5,683 nucleotides of DNA from Spirochaetaceae bacterium (GCA_003566875.1 PXBQ01000470.1:1-5683), one strand, 5' to 3'; shown: positions 1-5,457, numbered from the stretch's first letter. A program made the numbers and translations. Notes: a model not told the origin generated them from the sequence alone.

Positions 1-18
1 CGAGTGCACGTCGAGTGA

Positions 19-41
19 CGTCGCCTGATTGCGTGGCGACG
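19..41. terminator. Weak hairpin downstream of the DUF6765 gene
   Basis: CGTCGCC at 19-25 pairs with GGCGACG at 35-41 around a nine-base loop. It lies 24 bases past the stop codon of the minus-strand gene that ends at 65. No T-run follows it on the minus strand, so it does not meet the usual form of an intrinsic terminator. It could serve as a transcript-end structure, or it could be chance in G+C-rich DNA. I see no coding signal in 1-64. Confidence 0.25.
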
Positions 42-64
42 CCGCGTTTGGCACACGCCGTGTC

Positions 65-1054
65 TTACGTTCGAGCGGACGAAGTCAGATTCGCGAGGAT
101 TTCACGGGCTTTGGTTCGGTGTTGCTTCGCGGCTTCCATCCAGCGGTAATACGGGGATGAGTAGAAGCCCGGCCGGGATTCCACCGGTTTTTTTTCGCTG
201 ATCGCGGCTTTGGCAAGAACCTCTTTTGTCAACCATTCGAGCTTCTCGTACGTCGACTCAAAGTTACCGAGGTCGGGCTCGTACGGATCGATCAGAGCGT
301 CTTTTTTCCACGCGTTGCGGCGGTACTCGGGAGCCCCGCACTCGATTACGAAATCATAGACCTTTTCCTCATTCGATTTCCCTTTCCCGAGAAGACCGGA
401 CAAGTTGGCGATGACGATTTCGGCGTCCGCGAACGTGCGGCGATTGAACGTGCAGAGGTACTTGTAGATCACGCGCGCGGCGTCCAGGAATCTCTTGCGG
501 TTGACGATACGGTCGTTTGGTCCTCTGAGCCGCGGGTCGGTCCAGATCTCATCGATCATATCCGGCGCACGACGCACGTGAGCGTGACCGATCGGCGGGA
601 CAACGGAGTTCGGGTCGACGGTATTCAATGTCTCATTCCTTCCGGAGAAGTTCTGGTGCGCCCACGTATCGGCAAAAGCGTGAAGCGCGATTCCGAGCCG
701 GAAAAGATCGCGAGTCCGAAGCGCGGCGAGCAGGAGCTTTTTTGCGTTTTCTGAGTTCGGCGTTACCGCGTACGCGCTTTTCCTGCCGTCTTTTCGCAAC
801 GCGGCGGCCACGGTCGAGTCGCCCGGAACGAAGTGAAATGGTATCCAGATCTCCCACTCGTGCCGGGTATCCCAAAAGCCGTAGTGGTGCGTCGCGGTGG
901 TGTCGTACATCGTTCGCCCGGTCGCGACACGGTACGAAACGAGGCACGTATCGGGCATCTGCGCGGCGTTCGCGAGTGTCTCGGCGTCGTTCGGCGAGAA
1001 TCCGGCGTGAACCGCGAGGTAGTACGTGCCATAGAAGTGAAACTCGTGATTCAT
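65..1054 (-). CDS. DUF6765 family protein, putative metal-dependent hydrolase fold
   Basis: This is a 329-residue protein of unknown function. The N-terminus (Met-Asn-His-Glu-Phe-His-Phe-Tyr, then Ala-Gly-Phe at 17-19 and Ala-Gln-Met-Pro-Asp at 31-35) and the motif HAFADTWAHQNF at 125-136 match what I know of DUF6765. Spaced His and Asp residues in that family recall zinc-dependent phospholipase C and P1 nuclease folds. Metal binding is therefore plausible, but no substrate can be named. Candidate ligands are His3, His6, Asp35, His125, Asp129 and His133. No signal peptide or membrane segment is visible, so it is probably cytoplasmic. The ATG at 1054 is the first start after an in-frame TAA at 1081-1079. 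No Shine-Dalgarno precedes it, and an extended -10 box ends six bases upstream, so the mRNA may be leaderless. It is divergent from the HAD gene. An A8 tract on the coding strand (195-188) encodes Glu-Lys-Lys. The gene call is firm; the family assignment is fairly sure and the function unknown. Confidence 0.85.
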   Translation of the reverse strand: MNHEFHFYGTYYLAVHAGFSPNDAETLANAAQMPDTCLVSYRVATGRTMYDTTATHHYGFWDTRHEWEIWIPFHFVPGDSTVAAALRKDGRKSAYAVTPNSENAKKLLLAALRTRDLFRLGIALHAFADTWAHQNFSGRNETLNTVDPNSVVPPIGHAHVRRAPDMIDEIWTDPRLRGPNDRIVNRKRFLDAARVIYKYLCTFNRRTFADAEIVIANLSGLLGKGKSNEEKVYDFVIECGAPEYRRNAWKKDALIDPYEPDLGNFESTYEKLEWLTKEVLAKAAISEKKPVESRPGFYSSPYYRWMEAAKQHRTKAREILANLTSSART

Positions 1055-1060
1055 GGCGGG

Positions 1061-1069
1061 AGAATACCA
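1061..1069 (-). promoter_or_regulatory. Extended -10 box of the DUF6765 gene (leaderless start)
   Basis: Read on the minus strand, the sequence is TGGTATTCT, that is TG-N followed by the hexamer TATTCT. Six bases (CCCGCC) separate it from the ATG, so transcription starting about seven bases past the -10 would begin at or next to the A of ATG. No good -35 box is visible, which is common for extended -10 promoters. The inference rests on position and on the missing ribosome binding site. Confidence 0.5.
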
Positions 1070-1101
1070 CTTTACGCGTTATGGCGGAATCCCGTTCGAG
1101 C

Positions 1102-1110
1102 TGGTAAACT
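1102..1110 (+). promoter_or_regulatory. Extended -10 box of the HAD-lipid kinase operon (leaderless start)
   Basis: TGGTAAACT (TG-N plus hexamer TAAACT) ends six bases (GCACCG) before the ATG at 1117. The TAA inside the hexamer is also an in-frame stop, so translation of this gene cannot start further upstream. There is no Shine-Dalgarno and no clear -35 box. The geometry is the same as that of the opposite-strand promoter at 1061-1069. Confidence 0.5.
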
Positions 1111-1116
1111 GCACCG

Positions 1117-1821
1117 ATGGAGTTTTTCTCGATCCCCGAGTCCGTGCGCGGTTTCGTTTTTGATATCGATCATACGCTGTACACGAACGAAGAGTACGGT
1201 CGCCATCAGACCCGTGTTCTCATTGAATCTCTCGCGCGAGAGAGAGGCGAGGACCGCGAAACGACCGAGACCGTTGTCAACGAGTATCGTTCTGAGTTTG
1301 CACGAAAGAACGGCGGTCGGACGCCGTCGCTCGGGAACACTTTTCTGGCGCTCGGAATTTCTATTGAGACGAGCGTTCGGTGGCGCGAGGAAAACATCCG
1401 GCCCGAGCAGTACCTTGGCCGCGACGAAGAGTTGGCCGCGGCGCTCGAGCGGCTCGCGCGCGAGTACGGTTGCATCGCGGTCACGAACAACCCGAGTGAA
1501 GTCGGCCGACGGACGCTGCGCGCGATCGGACTGCAGGCTTTCTTCATCGACGTGATCGGGCTCGATCGGTCCGGCGTCTCAAAGCCGAGTCCACGGCCGT
1601 TTGAACTTGCCTCGAGCGTTCTCGGAGTGGATGCCGGCTGCATCGTATCGGTCGGCGACCGCTTTGAGGTTGACATTGAACCGGCTCTCGCCGTTGGGAT
1701 GGGTGGCGTTCTTGTCACCGGTGTCGACGACACCGTCGCGACGATCGCGTATTTCTTGACGCGAATGGGTTCTGCGCCTATAAGTAGTGATCCTAACGCC
1801 GTGGAGGACAGCGAACAATGA
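1117..1821 (+). CDS. HAD superfamily phosphatase
   Basis: This 234-residue protein is a HAD-superfamily hydrolase, probably a cytoplasmic phosphatase using an aspartyl-phosphate intermediate. All four motifs are present: FDIDHTLY with nucleophile Asp16 and acid/base Asp18, Thr123 in VTNN, Lys156 in SKPSP, and GDR with Asp181 followed by Asp186. Residues 25-110 would form the helical type I cap. The DIDHTLY form is reminiscent of pyrimidine 5'-nucleotidase-like and phosphoglycolate phosphatase-like members, but the substrate cannot be read from the sequence. The start is fixed at 1117 by an in-frame TAA at 1105-1107 and by the closeness of motif I; a GTG at residue 10 would leave almost no N-terminal strand. 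Its TGA overlaps the ATG of the lipid kinase-like gene (ATGA at 1818-1821), implying translational coupling. The family is very likely; the specific activity is unknown. Confidence 0.93.
   Translation: MEFFSIPESVRGFVFDIDHTLYTNEEYGRHQTRVLIESLARERGEDRETTETVVNEYRSEFARKNGGRTPSLGNTFLALGISIETSVRWREENIRPEQYLGRDEELAAALERLAREYGCIAVTNNPSEVGRRTLRAIGLQAFFIDVIGLDRSGVSKPSPRPFELASSVLGVDAGCIVSVGDRFEVDIEPALAVGMGGVLVTGVDDTVATIAYFLTRMGSAPISSDPNAVEDSEQ
1803..1807 (+). promoter_or_regulatory. Ribosome binding site for the lipid kinase-like gene
   Basis: GGAGG lies inside the end of the HAD gene, ten bases before the ATG at 1818. The spacing is rather long, but the stop-start overlap would keep ribosomes nearby. 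It supports 1818 as the start rather than the internal Met26 codon at 1893. Confidence 0.5.
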
Positions 1822-2864
1822 AACACGAAATATATGAGGCCTTTGCCAACGCGATCGTCAGACTCGCGTCGTGCTCGCCGCACGCCGGTAAAATGTTCCA
1901 GCACCTCGACGTCGTGGTCAATCCGGCCGCAGGTGGGTTCGCGCGCCGACGGAAGCTTACTCCGGCGCTCGAGATCGCCGTGCGACGCGCCGACGAGCAT
2001 CCGAGCGCCGACGTTTTGCCGCATGCGCTGCATTTGACTCAATACCCGTTTCACGGCCGCGTTATCGGTCATGAACTGCTCGACGCAATTCGTTCCGACG
2101 AGACGCCGCGTCTTATCGTTATCGCGGGAGGCGACGGCACGCACTCGGAGGTTATGTCGGCGTTGGTCGGTCTGCCTCATGAACTCTCGCGCAGATTCCA
2201 TGTGTTCCGTGTCCCGATGGGCAGCGGAAACGACGGTGCCGATGCATTCGATATAGAGGCCGCGTGCACGGCGCTGTTCGGCGCATCACAGGCGGTCTTG
2301 GCACCTGCGGTGAGAGTGTCGGCGACGGGGTTGGAGCCGATGTACTCGTTCAACGTCGCGTCGCTCGGGATCGACGCGTTCATCACCGGTACCGTGAACA
2401 AGCTGAAGAAAGTCGTGCCCGGCGACGCGTACAAGGTCCCCGCGGATCTTGCGACTCTTTTTTACGGACCGGTGTTCGGCGTCGGTGAGATGACCGTCTC
2501 ACTCGGTCCCGCGGGGGATCCGGTGGAGGTACTAAGCGACCGGTTTATCCTCGTCGCGTTCGGCGCATCGGGCTACAGGACGTACGGCGATCATAAACGA
2601 ATCCTTCCGGGCGACGAGAACGTCTGCGCGATTCGCACCGATACGCTGGTCAAACGTATAGCGCTTAAGAGTCGGATTTACTCGGGTGAACACACGAGCG
2701 ATCCGTTGGTCGTGATGCGAAAATCCGATCGGATCGAGGTGGGGTATAACCGGAAGATTGCGGTGCAGTGCGACGGCGAGGCGGTTTGGCTTAGGCCGGA
2801 AAACTTCCCGGTAGTTTTTGAGAGGCTCGACCATTCGGTCCCGGCGATTCACGCGAAGTCGTAG
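1818..2864 (+). CDS. Diacylglycerol kinase catalytic-domain protein (lipid kinase-like)
   Basis: This 348-residue protein belongs to the diacylglycerol/sphingosine/NAD kinase-fold superfamily, whose members phosphorylate lipid or other hydroxyls with ATP. The N-terminal domain has VVNPAAGG at 33-40 (nucleotide-binding loop), the signature GGDGT at 104-108 followed by a helix with Glu111, and PMGSGND at 133-139. The C-terminal beta-sandwich (about 165-340) includes FNVASLGIDAF and ends in a DGEAVWLRP-like strand typical of the fold. Length is slightly above the roughly 300 residues of bacterial members such as DgkB or YegS, mainly because of a 30-residue N-terminal extension. The usual GTGND is GSGND here, a mild change. 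No signal peptide or membrane helix is evident, so it is probably cytosolic or peripheral to the membrane. It is coupled to the HAD phosphatase, suggesting a shared phosphorylated intermediate. The substrate could be diacylglycerol, another lipid alcohol or a polyprenol. Confidence 0.9.
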   Translation: MKHEIYEAFANAIVRLASCSPHAGKMFQHLDVVVNPAAGGFARRRKLTPALEIAVRRADEHPSADVLPHALHLTQYPFHGRVIGHELLDAIRSDETPRLIVIAGGDGTHSEVMSALVGLPHELSRRFHVFRVPMGSGNDGADAFDIEAACTALFGASQAVLAPAVRVSATGLEPMYSFNVASLGIDAFITGTVNKLKKVVPGDAYKVPADLATLFYGPVFGVGEMTVSLGPAGDPVEVLSDRFILVAFGASGYRTYGDHKRILPGDENVCAIRTDTLVKRIALKSRIYSGEHTSDPLVVMRKSDRIEVGYNRKIAVQCDGEAVWLRPENFPVVFERLDHSVPAIHAKS

Positions 2865-3697
2865 TACACGAGTTCGCGCGCGAACCCCCGAAACCCGAGG
2901 TCGTCGACGGCAGAGACTTGGTCTTTGTACGAGTCGGGGTAATGCATTAGGTACGTGCGTTTGCGGTCCGCCGCCGGGAGCGACGCGACCTCGTCGAGCG
3001 ATGCGTGAATTCCTCCCGTGAAGAACTGCACGTCGTGGAAAATCGTTTCAAAGTCGAATTTCGAGCCGAAGGCCGGAACAAGGTCAGCGTCAAACTGCGT
3101 GTCGCCCGTGAAAAGAATCCGGTCGTCGATGATGAGACCATAGCTTATTTGACTATCTAACCAGCTCGTCGCCTGCTGCGGGTAGTGCCGCGTGCGGAAG
3201 ATCTTCAAATCGATCGAGCCGATCGAGACCGTACGGGTATCGCGGGGAAGCCCTCGCACTTTTCGCGGCCGAACTACGTTCCAGAAGTCGCGAAAGCGTA
3301 GTTCCTTGCCGTTGTGACGTTCGTTGTGTTCTGCGCCTCCGCGCAACGACTCGGTCCAGAGCACCTGCTCGTACTCGGGTGTGATGACGACCCTCGGTTT
3401 CTTCCGTGCGACGTACCGAGCCGTCAGCATCGCTTCTTCGAGACCACCGACGTGGTCGGCGTGCGAGTGCGTAATCAAGAACGTCTCGACCGCGGAGATC
3501 GGAACGCCGTGATCGAACAGGACTCGAGGGGTTTTCGTGCCGCAATCGACGAGCACGTGGTCATCACCCTTGATGATGAGAATGTTGTTCTGATTGAGAG
3601 TCTTTGCAAACGCCGCGCCACACCCGAGGAAAACGATACTCAGACGGCCGTCGTTGTGTAGATCAATTTTTTTCTTCTTCAGTTCGCGCGTCGTCAT
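2849..3697 (-). CDS. MBL-fold metallo-hydrolase, RNase Z-like group
   Basis: This 282-residue enzyme has the metallo-beta-lactamase fold with a complete two-metal site. Visible residues are HSHADH at 77-82 (His77, His79, Asp81, His82), His171 in RTRHYP, Asp199 in FTGDT and His252 in LMHYP. The FLGCGAAF strand at 23-30 and the later HDVQF and IHASLDEV segments (221-225, 230-236) resemble RNase Z and related phosphodiesterase or arylsulfatase-like members. The substrate is not deducible: tRNA 3'-end processing is possible, but I see no clear exosite arm, so a small-molecule hydrolase is equally likely. It has no signal peptide and should be cytoplasmic. A basic stretch, Lys7-Lys10, precedes the fold. 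The start at 3697 has a modest AGGGA six bases upstream (3708-3704). It lies 88 bases downstream of the cupin regulator on the same strand, with a possible terminator between them. Its 3' end overlaps the lipid kinase-like gene tail-to-tail by 16 bases. Confidence 0.92.
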   Translation of the reverse strand: MTTRELKKKKIDLHNDGRLSIVFLGCGAAFAKTLNQNNILIIKGDDHVLVDCGTKTPRVLFDHGVPISAVETFLITHSHADHVGGLEEAMLTARYVARKKPRVVITPEYEQVLWTESLRGGAEHNERHNGKELRFRDFWNVVRPRKVRGLPRDTRTVSIGSIDLKIFRTRHYPQQATSWLDSQISYGLIIDDRILFTGDTQFDADLVPAFGSKFDFETIFHDVQFFTGGIHASLDEVASLPAADRKRTYLMHYPDSYKDQVSAVDDLGFRGFARELVYYDFA

Positions 3698-3724
3698 CGG
3701 GTATCCCTATGACTACGATCGGCC

Positions 3725-3753
3725 AAAAAACGCCCGGTATTGAGGTAACACCG
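3725..3753 (-). terminator. Candidate intrinsic terminator after the cupin regulator gene
   Basis: On the minus strand, CGGTGTT (3753-3747) can pair with AATACCG (3741-3735) around a five-base loop; one pair is G-U. Four bases later comes TTTTTT (3730-3725). The stem is short and the T-run slightly displaced, so the strength is uncertain. If real, it separates the regulator from the MBL hydrolase, which would then need a promoter of its own in 3698-3724. I see no convincing one there. Confidence 0.4.
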
Positions 3754-3785
3754 CGGAGACGACACGGATAGATCGGATTTGCCGG

Positions 3786-4361
3786 TCAAACCCAGTTTTT
3801 TTTCAGGAAACGGACGACCATGTGAACGCGTGCCGCGGCTGCCGTGTCGTTTCGGATTGTGTGCGTGATGTCACAGTTGTACATGACGAACCCGCCCTGT
3901 TCGACCGCCGCGCTCTTCTCCCCGGCAATTACGGTCACGGTACCGCTCAAAACCGTGAGGTACTCCTCGGTACCCGGGGCGTGCGGCTGCGACGTCAGGA
4001 CCGAGTTTGGCGACAGCTCGAGTAGGTACACCTCGAGGTCTTCCGCCATCTCGATCGGTGACAAGACTTCGATATGCGGACCACCGGCGGTGTCGAGCAC
4101 GGTCGTCTCGTCCGCGTTGATCGAACGGAACTTGCGGACGCGTTCCTTCCCACCTTTTATGATGTCATTGAGTTCGACTTCCAGCCCGCGCGCGATCTTC
4201 CATACGGTCGCGATCGTGGGGTTTACCTTTTCAGACTCGATCTGCGAAAGCATCGCTTTCGAGACTCCGCTGCGTTCGGCGAGCGTGTCGAGTGTCAACG
4301 ATTGGTCTTTGCGGATCTTCTTTATCGTCGCTCCGATCAATGGTGGGTTGTCCGTGCTCAT
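3786..4361 (-). CDS. XRE-family transcriptional regulator with C-terminal cupin domain
   Basis: This 191-residue regulator couples DNA binding to a small-molecule sensor. Residues 9-68 form a lambda-repressor-type helix-turn-helix, with the TLDTLAERSGVSKAMLSQIE core and NPTIATVWKIARGL following. A cupin barrel spans roughly 110-185, with motif 1 around HAPGTEEYLTVLSG (His127, Glu133, Gly140) and motif 2 at His167. The pattern matches the XRE-cupin family (PuuR- and SutR-like), which often controls amino acid, polyamine or sulfur metabolism; only part of the cupin metal ligand set is obvious. The start at 4361 is chosen for the strong GGAGG at 4371-4367, five bases upstream, and because the helix-turn-helix begins at residue 9. 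The reading frame stays open to 4679, but that part lies over the dehydrogenase gene. It is divergent from the dehydrogenase and shares a palindrome-rich control region with it, so autoregulation and control of that gene are likely. The effector is unknown; threonine or a related amino acid is a guess from context. Confidence 0.93.
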   Translation of the reverse strand: MSTDNPPLIGATIKKIRKDQSLTLDTLAERSGVSKAMLSQIESEKVNPTIATVWKIARGLEVELNDIIKGGKERVRKFRSINADETTVLDTAGGPHIEVLSPIEMAEDLEVYLLELSPNSVLTSQPHAPGTEEYLTVLSGTVTVIAGEKSAAVEQGGFVMYNCDITHTIRNDTAAAARVHMVVRFLKKNWV

Positions 4362-4366
4362 TCTTT

Positions 4367-4371
4367 CCTCC
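4367..4371 (-). promoter_or_regulatory. Ribosome binding site deciding the regulator start
   Basis: On the minus strand, GGAGG is followed by AAAGA and the ATG at 4361. It is the strongest Shine-Dalgarno in the window. It selects the 191-residue form over the longer frame open to 4679. Confidence 0.85.
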
Positions 4372-4381
4372 GGGATACGCC

Positions 4382-4409
4382 TTGACGGGTGACACGTGTC
4401 CAGTATACT
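4382..4409 (+). promoter_or_regulatory. Sigma70-like promoter of the threonine dehydrogenase gene
   Basis: TTGACG (4382-4387) and TATACT (4404-4409) are 16 bases apart, so transcription should begin near 4416 and give a leader of about 45 bases. The palindrome GACACGTGTC (4391-4400) fills the spacer. The -10 lies within the perfect palindrome CAGTATACTG (4401-4410). A repressor bound at either would block polymerase. Confidence 0.65.
4391..4400. repeat. 10-base perfect palindrome in the dehydrogenase promoter spacer
   Basis: GACACGTGTC is its own reverse complement. It lies between the -35 and -10 of the rightward promoter and just downstream of the expected start of the leftward transcript. 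It directly abuts the palindrome CAGTATACTG. It may be an extra operator element. Confidence 0.5.
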
Positions 4410-4435
4410 GTACCTGTGTTCACTATAGTGAACAC
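4396..4435. promoter_or_regulatory. Tandem 20-base palindromic operator units
   Basis: The right unit, GTGTTCACTATAGTGAACAC (4416-4435), is a perfect 20-base palindrome. The left unit, GTGTCCAGTATACTGTACCT (4396-4415), is palindromic only in its central ten bases (4401-4410) but matches the right unit at 14 of 20 positions, including GTGT, CA, TATA, TG and AC. The units abut exactly, placing their centres 20 bases (about two helical turns) apart on the same face of DNA. The left unit covers the rightward -10 and the right unit covers the leftward -10. This is what a dimeric repressor binding cooperatively to shut both promoters would need. The divergently encoded XRE-cupin protein is the natural candidate to bind; that assignment is inferred. 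Confidence 0.75.
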
Positions 4436-4450
4436 GAGAATTCGCGTCAA
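4422..4450 (-). promoter_or_regulatory. Sigma70-like promoter of the cupin regulator gene
   Basis: On the minus strand, TTGACG (4450-4445) and TATAGT (4427-4422) are 17 bases apart. The transcript would start near 4415 and have a leader of about 53 bases. The -10 lies inside the perfect 20-base palindrome. This promoter faces the rightward dehydrogenase promoter, and their predicted start sites are adjacent. Confidence 0.6.
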
Positions 4451-4455
4451 GGTGG
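4449..4455 (+). promoter_or_regulatory. Ribosome binding site deciding the dehydrogenase start
   Basis: AAGGTGG is followed by the five bases ACACG and the ATG at 4461. It selects that ATG over an in-frame ATG at 4389, which lies upstream of the predicted transcription start near 4416. Confidence 0.75.
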
Positions 4456-4460
4456 ACACG

Positions 4461-5405
4461 ATGAAGATATTGGTAACCGGTGCACTCGGTCAACTCGGCT
4501 CGGAGCTCGTTCCGGCTCTTCGTTCGTTGTACGGCGCGTCGAACGTCGTCGCTTCGGACGTACGCGCCGACGCGAATCAGGAGGTGGCTACATCCGGACC
4601 GTTTGAGCCGCTCGACGCGCGTGACGGAGTCGCGATGGGCGATATTGTGCGTCGTCACGGCATTCGCAGGATCTACCACTTGGCGGCGCTGCTCTCGGCG
4701 GTTGCCGAGCGCGAACCGCAGCGCGCGTGGGATATCAACATGAACGCGTTGTTCGCGGTGCTCGAAGTCGCACGGGAGAACTCGTGTTCGGTCTTCACTC
4801 CGAGTTCGATCGGAGCGTTCGGGCCTAACACGCCGAAGGACTACACTCCGCAGGACACGATCCAGCGTCCGACATCGATGTACGGTGTAACGAAAGTCGC
4901 AGGAGAGCTGATGTGCGATTACTACTCGCGCAAGTACGGCACCGACACGCGCGGAGTACGGTATCCCGGGATCATCTCGAACAAGACGCTACCGGGCGGC
5001 GGGACAACCGACTACGCGGTCGAGATCTACTACGCGGCGGTCGAAAGTGCGCGGTACGATTGTTTTCTTTCGGGTAACACGTATCTCGACATGATCTACA
5101 TGCCCGACGCGGTGAAGGCCGCGATCGACGTGATGGAGGCGGACCCCGCGAAACTCCGACATCGAAACGCGTTCAACGTCACGGCGATGAGCTTCTGTCC
5201 GGAAGAACAGGCCGCGTACATCCGGAAACACATTCCTGATTTCGAAATCACGTACACGATCGACCCGGTACGCCAGTCGATCGCCGATTCGTGGCCGAAC
5301 TCGCTCGAAGACTACGCGGCGCGCGTCGAGTGGGGGTGGTCGCCCGAACACGACCTTGAGACGATGACGGCGGACATGCTGAACGTACTGTCGACACGCC
5401 GGTAG
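4461..5405 (+). CDS. L-threonine 3-dehydrogenase, SDR (epimerase-like) type
   Basis: This 314-residue NAD-dependent enzyme oxidises L-threonine to 2-amino-3-ketobutyrate, the first step of threonine breakdown to glycine and acetyl-CoA. It belongs to the extended short-chain dehydrogenase group, not the zinc-dependent Tdh of E. coli. It shows the Rossmann loop TGALGQLG at 6-13, Asp33 in ASDVR for NAD ribose binding, HLAALLSA at 73-80, PSSIGAFGPNTPK at 114-126 and the catalytic Tyr141-x-x-x-Lys145. RYPGIIS and TTDYAVEIYYAA follow. From memory these segments align closely with the archaeal Thermoplasma and Flavobacterium SDR threonine dehydrogenases, and the length agrees. The start at 4461 is set by the ribosome binding site and by the Rossmann strand beginning at residue 2. 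No glycine C-acetyltransferase gene (kbl) is adjacent within the window. It is divergent from the XRE-cupin regulator, which probably represses it. UDP-sugar epimerase is the main alternative but fits the middle motifs less well. Confidence 0.93.
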   Translation: MKILVTGALGQLGSELVPALRSLYGASNVVASDVRADANQEVATSGPFEPLDARDGVAMGDIVRRHGIRRIYHLAALLSAVAEREPQRAWDINMNALFAVLEVARENSCSVFTPSSIGAFGPNTPKDYTPQDTIQRPTSMYGVTKVAGELMCDYYSRKYGTDTRGVRYPGIISNKTLPGGGTTDYAVEIYYAAVESARYDCFLSGNTYLDMIYMPDAVKAAIDVMEADPAKLRHRNAFNVTAMSFCPEEQAAYIRKHIPDFEITYTIDPVRQSIADSWPNSLEDYAARVEWGWSPEHDLETMTADMLNVLSTRR

Positions 5406-5448
5406 CTACCCCAAAGACCGTCTCTTTTCCCTCCTCATTTTTTTTTTT
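5401..5448 (+). terminator. Possible weak terminator after the dehydrogenase gene
   Basis: GGTAGCTACC (5401-5410), a perfect palindrome spanning the stop codon, is followed after 27 bases by a run of eleven T (5438-5448). The palindrome has no loop and is far from the T-run, so this is not a classical intrinsic terminator. The T-run may still pause polymerase, or act as an upstream A/T element for the next promoter. Confidence 0.25.
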
Positions 5449-5457
5449 AACTCCATC

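Noticed and set aside
1228..1243. Perfect 16-base palindrome TCTCTCGCGCGAGAGA
   Set aside because: It sits inside the HAD gene, where it encodes an ordinary Ser-Leu-Ala-Arg-Glu-Arg helix. Alternating CG and AG codons make such palindromes likely by chance.
833..1555. A 240-codon plus-strand open frame crossing the gap between the DUF6765 and HAD genes
   Set aside because: It overlaps both real genes and the divergent promoters, has no family motif and has a low-complexity Arg/Ser composition.
1206..2201. A 331-codon open frame on the minus strand opposite the HAD and lipid kinase-like genes
   Set aside because: It lies antisense to two clear enzymes with complete motifs, shows no recognisable domain and is rich in Arg and Ser, as expected of a shadow frame in G+C-rich coding DNA.
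3698..3785. Search for a separate promoter of the MBL hydrolase gene
   Set aside because: TTGGCC (3726-3721) is the only -35-like box and has no -10 at proper spacing. A promoter cannot be supported, and read-through from the regulator gene remains possible.
4389..4460. 24-residue N-terminal extension of the threonine dehydrogenase
   Set aside because: Its ATG lies upstream of the predicted transcription start and inside the operators. The ATG at 4461 has a ribosome binding site and begins the Rossmann strand.
4362..4679. 106-residue N-terminal extension of the cupin regulator
   Set aside because: It would run over the dehydrogenase gene and through both promoters. The GGAGG five bases before 4361 and the helix-turn-helix at residue 9 fix the short form.
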